Assembly: GCA_002372015.1 (NCBI GenBank) | Contig: DFIA01000033.1 | Span: forward strand, 1 to 64,000 | Source of the DNA: Bacteroidales bacterium UBA3709 | Lineage (GTDB): Bacteria; Bacteroidota; Bacteroidia; Bacteroidales; UBA932 | Length of the DNA: 64,000 nucleotides | Direction of reading: 5' to 3' | In this document: one piece after another, positions 57,504 to 64,000 of the stretch | How positions within the stretch are numbered: position 1 is the stretch's first letter | Layout: each line of letters starts with the position of its first letter | The notes under the pieces: generated by a model | What the model was told of the DNA's origin: nothing | The model's database searches: none | Seen by the model: only the letters and a program-made list of their open reading frames with translations | Translations under genes and position numbers: made by a program

Positions 57504-59015
57504 ATGAAAAGAAAGTTGTATTTCTTGATTTCTTTGGCAATGGCAGCACTTGTGGTGTTGGGTGCCCATTCTTGCAGAAATGGTGGCAGTTCTTCAAAGG
57601 TAGAGATTACTCCTATCATGAATAAAGCCCTCAACGATGTTTCCAGCATTTGGTATGCCAACTTTGAAGATTTTCCACCAAAGGAAGAACGTAGGAGATT
57701 GCCGATAGGCGTATTTGATTCCGGTACCGGCGGACTTGCTGTGCTGGAGGTAATTTTAGCATCAGACTACTTAGATAACATAAATGGAGAAAGCGGTGCT
57801 GATGGGGTACCGGATTTTCATGGAGAAGACTTCCAATATTTTGCAGATCATGCTAATATGCCCTATGGAGCCTATCCTTCAGCGGGCAAGGCAGATTATT
57901 TGAGAGAACTTGTAGTTAAAGATGCTCTCTTTTTACTTGGTAATAAGTATTTCAAACTAAATTCAGACAAAACTCCCAAAGGCGATAAGCTAAGGTGTAA
58001 GATATTGGTGGTGGCGTGCAACACTTCAACAGCCTATGGCTTGCAAGACATTGAGAACCTGTTGAATTTGTCGGGTACAGGAGTAAAGGTTATAGGTGTA
58101 ATAAACGCCGGAGTTGATGCTACTTTTGAAGATATATTATCGGCACCAAGGAGAGATTCTCTTTCTATAGGCGTTATGGCTACGGTAGGAACTATTGATT
58201 CAGATGTTTATCGTAGAGCATTGCTCCAGAAAAAGAAAGATGAGAACTATAACGGATATATACAGATAATCAACCAGAAAGGAGAGGGCTTTGCGGAAGC
58301 TATAGATTCTGAAAAAGATTATATAGATCCTACGCAAACAGCTCCGAGAAAAGATTATAGAGGGCCAGTGCTGGGAGAAGGCTTGGGCGATATAAAGGAA
58401 GAACTTCTTGATGTATATAACTTCGATTTTTCTAAAAATGCAATACTGTATAAGAAAGTAAACGGGAAATACACAGAATTTCAGCTAAATTCTGCTGCAA
58501 ACTATGCCAGATTCTATATGGTTAGCCTTTTAGAACAGTTACGTAATTCTAAGGAGCAGGCCCCCCTCAAAAGCATAGTATTAGGCTGTACTCACTATCC
58601 ATTCTATTTAGATACATTAAAACAGTCTTTGAAAGAGCTTAAACAATACAGAGAAAAAGGGCAACTGATTTATTCTCATCTGATAGCAGACGATGTTAAA
58701 TTTATAGATCCAGCTGTATTTACTGCAATAGAGTGCTGTAAAGCCTTGCGAGATGATAACCTTATGGCTCTTCGCACTCGCAGAGGAGAGGTAGATGCCT
58801 TTATATCTATGCCTTCATATTCTGTCAGCAGCAAGTTTTTGGATAAAGACGGCAATTTTACTCGCGATTATAAATATGCCCGCGTGGCAGGAACAGAAGA
58901 TATTACAACGGTAGCCGTACCTTTTTCCAGAGAAAATATCAGTAATGAAAATTTGAAGAGGATAGAAAAACTGGTGCCTCATACGTATAGTAAGATTAAA
59001 GAAAAATTAAAGTAG
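57504..59015 (+). CDS. glutamate racemase-like lipoprotein
   Basis: Asp/Glu racemase fold (MurI-like) in a 503-residue protein, nearly twice the usual 260-290. Seen: a lipoprotein-type signal (MKRKLYFLISLAMAALVVLG then AHSC with cysteine 24), then GVFDSGTGGL at 69-78, an unusual FADHANMPYG at 113-122, and catalytic cysteines Cys172 in VACNTSTAY and Cys362 in LGCTHYPF. Both cysteines of a working racemase are kept. Extra residues lie between 80-110 and 240-330 and in the C-terminal 90. The signal implies periplasmic or outer-membrane placement, whereas MurI is cytoplasmic. It could make periplasmic D-amino acids or have another function. Its stop directly abuts the ATG of the exonuclease gene. 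Confidence 0.75.
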   Translation: MKRKLYFLISLAMAALVVLGAHSCRNGGSSSKVEITPIMNKALNDVSSIWYANFEDFPPKEERRRLPIGVFDSGTGGLAVLEVILASDYLDNINGESGADGVPDFHGEDFQYFADHANMPYGAYPSAGKADYLRELVVKDALFLLGNKYFKLNSDKTPKGDKLRCKILVVACNTSTAYGLQDIENLLNLSGTGVKVIGVINAGVDATFEDILSAPRRDSLSIGVMATVGTIDSDVYRRALLQKKKDENYNGYIQIINQKGEGFAEAIDSEKDYIDPTQTAPRKDYRGPVLGEGLGDIKEELLDVYNFDFSKNAILYKKVNGKYTEFQLNSAANYARFYMVSLLEQLRNSKEQAPLKSIVLGCTHYPFYLDTLKQSLKELKQYREKGQLIYSHLIADDVKFIDPAVFTAIECCKALRDDNLMALRTRRGEVDAFISMPSYSVSSKFLDKDGNFTRDYKYARVAGTEDITTVAVPFSRENISNENLKRIEKLVPHTYSKIKEKLK

Positions 59016-59603
59016 ATGACATTTAGGTCTCGCATAGAAACAGAGGATATAGAGAAATTGCCCTTAGCATACTTTAAAGGAGATATTATTGTTATAGACA
59101 AGCAAGACGAATCTTATTATAAAGCAATAGAGTATCTTTCTCTGCAGAAAGTTATTGGTTTTGATACGGAAACAAAGCCTTGTTTTGTGGCACGGGCTCC
59201 AAAGAATAAGATAGCACTTCTGCAACTTTCTTCTGAAGATAAAGCCTTTATATTTAGATTACAACAATTGGGGTTACCTGCAGAACTTTGTTCTATATTG
59301 TCAGATCCGGCTATAATTAAAGTTGGAGCAGCCGTACGGGATGATATCAACGGCCTTAATGGGTATTCTCATTTGGAAGCGTATGGTTTTAAGGATTTAC
59401 AGGGTTTGGCGGAAAAATTCGGGATAGAAGAAAAGAGTGTGCGTAAGATGTCTGCCATAATATTGGGCATAAGGGTTTCTAAATCTCAACAACTATCTAA
59501 CTGGGAAACCTCAAAGCTAACAGAGGCGCAGCTGAATTATGCGGCTATAGATGCTTGGGTGTGCAGGCAGATGTATGTAAAACTTATGTCTTGTAATGGA
59601 TAA
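59016..59603 (+). CDS. 3'-5' exonuclease (RNase D-like, DEDDy)
   Basis: A 195-residue single-domain 3'-5' exonuclease. The DEDDy residues are visible: VIGFDTETKPCF with the first Asp and Glu, VGAAVRDDING with the second Asp, and LNYAAIDAWVCRQMY with the Tyr and last Asp. No HRDC domain, so it is shorter than RNase D. Role in RNA or DNA trimming is not set. Together with the methyltransferase 12 bases downstream it forms a pair common in Bacteroidota. Start codon follows the previous stop with no gap. Confidence 0.9.
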   Translation: MTFRSRIETEDIEKLPLAYFKGDIIVIDKQDESYYKAIEYLSLQKVIGFDTETKPCFVARAPKNKIALLQLSSEDKAFIFRLQQLGLPAELCSILSDPAIIKVGAAVRDDINGLNGYSHLEAYGFKDLQGLAEKFGIEEKSVRKMSAIILGIRVSKSQQLSNWETSKLTEAQLNYAAIDAWVCRQMYVKLMSCNG

Positions 59604-59615
59604 TGCTTATAGAGA

Positions 59616-60878
59616 ATGGGCAGTGCTGATAAAAAGATTATAATACGCAAAGGAAAGGAGCAGTCTTTACTTCGTTTTCATCCATGGGTGTTTTCTGGAG
59701 CAGTGGCGAAAGAAATAGGTAAGCCTGAAAATGGAGATATTGTAGAAGTATTGTCTTTCAGTGGCAGTTTTATCGGTAAGGGCCATTATCAAAAAGGATC
59801 TATCATGGTTAGGATGCTCACTTGGGATGCTTCGGAGATAGATCAACAGTTTTGGTATGAAAGGCTTACAGCTGCTTATATGCAAAGGCAAGCTATGCTT
59901 GTATCGCTAAAGAATGGAACTACAGATTGTTACAGACTGGTTCATGGCGAGGGTGATTACCTTCCGGGGCTTATAATAGATATCTATGGCGGGGTAGCCG
60001 TTTTGCAGACACATTCTGCAGGTATGTATGCTGCCCGCAAGGAGATTGCAAGCGCCTTGGTAGAATTATTCAAAGAGAATCTGACCGCAGTTTATTCTAA
60101 ATCTACCCCTATAGGAACATTTATCGGCGACGACGATTATCTGTACATAAAGGAAGATGCTCTTAAAGGCCGTGAAAACGCTTCGCTTCTGCATAGTGTG
60201 CAGGTTCTCGAAAACGGATGCCGCTTTATTGTAGATTGGGAGAAGGGGCAGAAGACGGGTTTCTTTCTCGACCAGAGAGACAACCGCAGTCTTGTAGGAA
60301 AGCTCGCTAAGGGCAAAAATGTGCTTAATCTTTTTTGTTATACCGGAGGTTTTTCTGTCTATGCAATGAGGGGCGGAGCTTTGGGATGCGATTCTGTAGA
60401 TAGTTCTCAAACAGCTATTGATGCTTGCCGCAAGAATCTTGAAATCAATGGTTTTAAGGTGAAGAAAGAAAATGTGGACAGTAAAGAAAAGGCATATAGT
60501 CAAGGCAATTGTAATTGTATATGCACAGATGCCATTGAATATCTCAGAAATGTGGAGAGAGGCAAGTATCAACTGATGATTGTGGATCCACCTGCCTTTG
60601 CCAAACACCTCAGCGCAAAGCAGAATGCCCTTAGAGCTTACAAGAAACTGAATGCCATGGCAATTGAAAAAGTAGCACATGGCGGTGTGATTTTCACTTT
60701 CAGCTGTTCGCAGGTGGTTGACAAGAACGATTTTGCCCTTGCAGTATTTTCTGCTGCAGCCATAGTAAAGAGGAAGGTCAGAATAGTGGCACGCCTTACT
60801 CAACCATTTGACCATCCGGTAGATATTTGCCATCCAGAAGGCGAGTATCTGAAAGGGCTGGTTCTTTATGTTGAATAA
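59616..60878 (+). CDS. class I SAM-dependent rRNA methyltransferase (RlmI-like)
   Basis: A 420-residue cytosine-5 methyltransferase of the RlmI type, acting on 23S rRNA. It has an N-terminal PUA domain (residues about 4-75, with RFHPWVFSGAVAKEIG), then EKGQKTGFFLDQRDNR, the SAM-binding NLFCYTGGFSVYAMRGG, and the late DPPAFAKH motif with FSCSQVV. Full length. Last protein gene of the + strand run, then tRNA-Cys. Confidence 0.92.
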   Translation: MGSADKKIIIRKGKEQSLLRFHPWVFSGAVAKEIGKPENGDIVEVLSFSGSFIGKGHYQKGSIMVRMLTWDASEIDQQFWYERLTAAYMQRQAMLVSLKNGTTDCYRLVHGEGDYLPGLIIDIYGGVAVLQTHSAGMYAARKEIASALVELFKENLTAVYSKSTPIGTFIGDDDYLYIKEDALKGRENASLLHSVQVLENGCRFIVDWEKGQKTGFFLDQRDNRSLVGKLAKGKNVLNLFCYTGGFSVYAMRGGALGCDSVDSSQTAIDACRKNLEINGFKVKKENVDSKEKAYSQGNCNCICTDAIEYLRNVERGKYQLMIVDPPAFAKHLSAKQNALRAYKKLNAMAIEKVAHGGVIFTFSCSQVVDKNDFALAVFSAAAIVKRKVRIVARLTQPFDHPVDICHPEGEYLKGLVLYVE

Positions 60879-60900
60879 TCAAAAAAGATTGCTATATTTG
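60870..60900 (+). promoter_or_regulatory. predicted tRNA-Cys promoter
   Basis: GTTG (60870-60873), a 19-base spacer and TATATTTG (60893-60900), ending 12 bases before the mature tRNA. It overlaps the end of the methyltransferase gene. Confidence 0.65.
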
Positions 60901-60912
60901 CAATCCCATTAC

Positions 60913-60986
60913 GGTACCATGGCCGAGTGGCTAGGCAGCGGTCTGCAAAACCGCGTACAGCAGTTCGATTCTGCTTGGTACCTCCA
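60913..60986 (+). tRNA. tRNA-Cys (anticodon GCA), CCA encoded
   Basis: A complete cloverleaf: acceptor GGTACCA pairs with TGGTACC, the D arm GCC/GGC, anticodon stem GCGGT/ACCGC with loop CTGCAAA (GCA), T arm AGCAG/CTGCT with TTCGATT. The discriminator base is T (U73), the main identity element of tRNA-Cys, and CCA is encoded. The sequence right after it is strikingly different in base bias, so the tRNA may mark an island edge. Confidence 0.97.
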
Positions 60987-60996
60987 ATGAACAATT

Positions 60997-61030
60997 AAAC
61001 CCTTTCCCTACAAAAGAGGAAGGGGTTTTC
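60997..61030 (+). terminator. intrinsic terminator after tRNA-Cys
   Basis: AAACCCTTTCC (60997-61007) pairs with GGAAGGGGTTT (61018-61028) with one G-T wobble, ending in a T-run. Confidence 0.8.
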
Positions 61031-61146
61031 TGTTGAAATGTGGCTGATTTAGGCCTGAAAATAGATCAAAAATACTGCCTACCTTTTTCATCTTTCCCGT
61101 AAAAATATTATATTGCATAGGTTGAGTTGTTATAAGTATTCGCTTT

Positions 61147-64000
61147 ATGAGTATTGTGAAATTTTTCAAACTTCTCGGTATAGGCTTTTTCAGTTTTTTT
61201 ACAATATCTGCCTATTCTCAGGGTACTTTTAAGTTTTACGATGATGTTACCGTGCCTCAGACCGATGCCTGGAGTTTTGTAAGACAGGGCGATATAAGCC
61301 CTTCTATGTACACCGGCACCCTCAATCTTTCTGTGCCCATATATACTTACCGCGACAGAGATTTTACACTTCCTATAACAGCCTTGTATGCCTCCAATGG
61401 CAATACCCCCAATCAGCTTGCCGGTTGGCTTGGCCCCGGCTGGTCTTTAAACGTAGGAGGCTGTATTACCATAGAGACCAATGGCATTCCCGATTATGGC
61501 GAGAATATTAAGCATGTCCCTGGTTTCTATTCTATTCACAAAGGTCCTGTGGCCACTACCAATGGTACCTATTGGCTCAATTCTCACAACCCAAATTATT
61601 ACTGGCGTTTTATGCGCAACCGGCTTGTAGATTACGGCAGTGGTTCTTCTGCACCTGAAATCAATATAGTTACCGACTTCAACAGCAATAAGCCAAATGC
61701 TTTGCATACCTACGAATATGATGCGCTACCAGACATATTCCACTTCACCCTTCCCGGTGGCCACAGCGGTTCTTTTCATTTAGATTTCAATCGAAACATA
61801 GTTGTTTATAACACCCCTTTATTCGGAGGTTCGGATTACAGAGTGGAGATAGAAGAAGACCCGACTCCTTTGAATCAATCACATGTGAGCCGTTTTAAAA
61901 GCATTACCATTATAAGTCCTACCGGTTATCGATATGTCTTCGACGGCTCCACCGGCAATGCCTGTGTAGATATGTCCAAAAGTTGTGAACGCCTATATTT
62001 CGATCTGATAAACGCCTGGCATCTTACGCGTATAGTAGCTCCCAATGGCCGCTGGGTAAGCTTTGAATATACAAGCTATCCTAAGACGGTGTATTGCCCA
62101 GGCAATGCTATGGTTTCAGGCGGTGTTAGCGATAATCAGTATTATTCTTCAGAGCCTATAATAGAGTACTATTGTGCTACAGGTCTCGGCGACGAAGGTG
62201 GCCGCAGTCGTTGGACCGATACCCGCAGTGCCACGCTCAAAAGAATTGTGTTTTGCGACAGTTCTCAAATTGTATTTTCTCATAGCATACTTGATGCCTC
62301 TTTAGGTGATCAATATCGTCCTGAGCGCAACACGCCCCTTTATACTTATCCCAACACCATCCGTCTTTCCGCAATAGATGTGTATATAGGTTTTGAACAG
62401 CGCCATGTGGCTTCTGCCACATTTGCCCATAAGCGCAACACCAATGGTGCCCAAACAAGTTATTTAGGCTCTATTACAATACAGGGAGAAGGCACTTACA
62501 GCTTTGATTACCATGGTTGGAACGATGCATCCAAGCCCTACCCCCCTCACAACTGTTATGGAGTAGATCACTGGGGGTTCTATAATGGCAAAAATGGAAA
62601 TTATTACCCACAATCAAACATAGAGCAACAGACACAAAAAGAGGTTATCATCGGCACTTCGCGGAATCCCGATGCCGATTTTGCCAAATTAGGTATGCTC
62701 TCCAAAGTTACTTATCCTACAGGCGGGTGGAGTAGCTTTGCGTATGAACCTCATACATGCAGTGCCGCCATAGACAGAAGTTATAATGCCGAACCTCTAA
62801 AATCTTTTGCCCCCCGCTTGATTGCATATACAGCTCCGGTAGGCGGGCTACGAATCAAACAGATTAACTCATATCTTTCAAATGGCACCCTCTCTCTCAG
62901 CAAGGAGTATAGTTATACCGATGCCCTTGGAAACAGTTCCGGCATTCTTACATGGCTTCCTCGTTACAGCATAGCGTTCTATAGTATGGTCAACAACTTT
63001 CTTACTGAAAGTTCTATTTATCGGAGTTCTTCTCTTCAGGATTATGGCTTTAACAATATTGAATATGTAAGCGTTGTTGAAAATGTAAAAGACAGCAGCA
63101 AAACAGTACATGTTTTTACCTCCAGTGCCGATGGCGAGGGTTTCATAGACAAGAAAATGATCAGTGGCACAACGGCCGAACGAGCCATCCTGTCCACCGG
63201 TATCGCAAGTCCGTGGGTGCCACAGCCCGGAAACCCACAACCCCTTCTAACGGCTCATGATGCAGTTTCACCACTCACCTCCTTTTCTTCCGAGCGCGGC
63301 AAACTCAAACAACGTATTGTCTATAAGAGCCATGCCGCCACATCTCCTTCTTTTGTGGAGAATATTCAATTTAAGAAAATGGAGTACTACTCACCTTTAC
63401 CGTGTTACCTTGTCAGGCAGTTCGGTCTGTATAACGTATTTACAGGCAAATATTATCCTGCATCTATTTTACAGACTACACGCGCAAATGATATAGTCAA
63501 CGAAGATGTAAAGCAACAGTTCTTCTCTTACAACCACTATGGCGAGGTTATTGCCATAAAGGACCCACAGCCCAAAGGAGATACTATAATAACTGAGTAT
63601 AAGCATCTTAGAGACTTGTCCGATAGTCAAATAAACGCAAGTGCCGTATATAAGGCAATGAGAAGAAGAAATATGCTTTCTCTGCCGCTCGATGAAAAGA
63701 TTTATCTTAAAAAGGCAGGCTCCTCACAAAAGGTGCTTATTGGGGGCAAGGTCTGTACTTATGCGCTCTTCCCAAACTCTATAGATACACTTATATTACC
63801 TTCATATATAGATAATTACGATGAAACAACAAACAGTTGGAGAAGAGAGACCACATTTGCATTATATGATGCCTACGGCAATATAAAAGAGTTGTATGAT
63901 GCTCAGCATACACCTATCTCCTACCTATGGAGCAGCGATGGTCAATACCTTGTACTACAGGCAAAAGGAGTAACACAGCAACAGATAGAGGTGTTGGCGC
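61147..64000 (+). CDS. RHS/SpvB-like secreted protein, 3' end outside window
   Basis: Continuous from ATG 61147 to the edge, over 950 codons with no stop, which I checked codon by codon. A signal peptide (MSIVKFFKLLGIGFFSFFTI, cleavage near SAYSQ) opens it. Bacteroidota RHS hallmarks follow: TGTLNLSVPIYTYRDRDFTLPI at about 56-78 in part, GWLGPGWSLNVGG, DIFHFTLPGGHSGSFHLD, SPTGYRYVFDG, LSKVTYPTGGW and PVGGLRIKQI. RHS proteins are long surface or secreted beta-cocoons, often with a toxin end. Codons are C-rich (ACC, GCC, AAC, CTC), unlike its neighbours. Strand bias is reversed against the rest of the window. Any toxin domain or immunity gene lies outside. Confidence 0.85.
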   Translation, partial: MSIVKFFKLLGIGFFSFFTISAYSQGTFKFYDDVTVPQTDAWSFVRQGDISPSMYTGTLNLSVPIYTYRDRDFTLPITALYASNGNTPNQLAGWLGPGWSLNVGGCITIETNGIPDYGENIKHVPGFYSIHKGPVATTNGTYWLNSHNPNYYWRFMRNRLVDYGSGSSAPEINIVTDFNSNKPNALHTYEYDALPDIFHFTLPGGHSGSFHLDFNRNIVVYNTPLFGGSDYRVEIEEDPTPLNQSHVSRFKSITIISPTGYRYVFDGSTGNACVDMSKSCERLYFDLINAWHLTRIVAPNGRWVSFEYTSYPKTVYCPGNAMVSGGVSDNQYYSSEPIIEYYCATGLGDEGGRSRWTDTRSATLKRIVFCDSSQIVFSHSILDASLGDQYRPERNTPLYTYPNTIRLSAIDVYIGFEQRHVASATFAHKRNTNGAQTSYLGSITIQGEGTYSFDYHGWNDASKPYPPHNCYGVDHWGFYNGKNGNYYPQSNIEQQTQKEVIIGTSRNPDADFAKLGMLSKVTYPTGGWSSFAYEPHTCSAAIDRSYNAEPLKSFAPRLIAYTAPVGGLRIKQINSYLSNGTLSLSKEYSYTDALGNSSGILTWLPRYSIAFYSMVNNFLTESSIYRSSSLQDYGFNNIEYVSVVENVKDSSKTVHVFTSSADGEGFIDKKMISGTTAERAILSTGIASPWVPQPGNPQPLLTAHDAVSPLTSFSSERGKLKQRIVYKSHAATSPSFVENIQFKKMEYYSPLPCYLVRQFGLYNVFTGKYYPASILQTTRANDIVNEDVKQQFFSYNHYGEVIAIKDPQPKGDTIITEYKHLRDLSDSQINASAVYKAMRRRNMLSLPLDEKIYLKKAGSSQKVLIGGKVCTYALFPNSIDTLILPSYIDNYDETTNSWRRETTFALYDAYGNIKELYDAQHTPISYLWSSDGQYLVLQAKGVTQQQIEVLA

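Noticed and set aside
60066..60833. 255-codon open frame on the minus strand
   Set aside because: Lies wholly inside the rRNA methyltransferase gene, whose motifs are clear; the antisense product has no recognisable domain.
61031..61146. Attachment-site repeat of the tRNA-Cys 3' end
   Set aside because: I found no second copy of the tRNA end in the window; a distal copy, if any, would be outside.
61447..63496. Several short frames on both strands after the tRNA
   Set aside because: All are shadows of the single RHS frame that runs open from 61147 to the window edge.

Overview
The window looks like chromosomal DNA of an anaerobic member of the Bacteroidota, most likely order Bacteroidales. 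The evidence is the gene families (class III fructose-1,6-bisphosphatase, Bacteroidota-type LptD, DUF4295, DUF4199, DUF4296, DUF1573 and M16 lipoproteins, MeaB, a clostridial-type 2[4Fe-4S] ferredoxin, long SecA, Rho with a large N-terminal insertion), repeated upstream matches to the Bacteroidota promoter -7 element TAnnTTTG, and the near absence of Shine-Dalgarno sequences. The DNA is AT-rich. The + strand is visibly G-rich over C from about 1 to 60.9 kb, even inside minus-strand genes, so this stretch looks like one replichore arm.

Layout. 0-1 kb: the end of a membrane-anchored 5'-nucleotidase. 1-5.75 kb: birA diverging from rsfS-ftsH-cdsA-psd (ribosome silencing, membrane protease, phospholipid synthesis). 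5.75-11.2 kb: a minus-strand cluster lptD-fbp-rpe. 11.2-11.46 kb: a repeat-rich intergenic segment. 11.46-18.75 kb: + strand amiC, an MCE-domain gene, dnaA, pepD and rho. 18.77-22.64 kb: minus-strand ridA, a permease, meaB and a DUF1573 protein. 22.7-30.9 kb: + strand M16 protease, a 55-aa ferredoxin, secA and lpd. 30.9-35.4 kb: 5'-nucleotidase, acyltransferase, glycosyltransferase and DUF4199 protein. 35.5-46.5 kb: a translation and secretion block, thrS-infC-rpmI-rplT-lepB then rpmB-rpmG-DUF4295-ftsY-pheT, ending with two lipoprotein genes, one a GH18 glycosidase. 46.5-50.6 kb: minus-strand DUF4296-amidohydrolase-radical SAM-dtd-deoC. 50.7-60.9 kb: a long + strand run of deacetylase, purD, membrane protein, dacB, aminotransferase, purM-like, racemase-like lipoprotein, 3'-5' exonuclease and rRNA methyltransferase. 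Then come tRNA-Cys and, from 61.1 kb, an unfinished RHS-type secreted protein.

How the genes work together. Most of the window is housekeeping: translation (RsfS, ThrS, IF3, L20, L28, L33, L35, PheT, Dtd, RlmI-like), export (SecA, FtsY, LepB, FtsH), envelope building (LptD, CdsA, Psd, amidase, MCE protein, PBP4-type DacB), purine synthesis (PurD, PurM-like) and central carbon (Fbp, Rpe, DeoC, Lpd).

The best leads for something unusual are: (i) a glutamate-racemase-like protein with a lipoprotein signal and both catalytic cysteines; (ii) the RHS gene just after tRNA-Cys, whose strand composition is opposite to everything before it; (iii) infC, which appears to start at AUC behind a strong Shine-Dalgarno; (iv) a duplicated 57-bp operator-like block before amiC; and (v) a cysteine-rich loop inserted in dihydrolipoyl dehydrogenase. 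I saw no CRISPR array, no insertion sequence and no complete new multi-gene system. The RHS gene runs off the window, so its toxin end, if any, cannot be seen.
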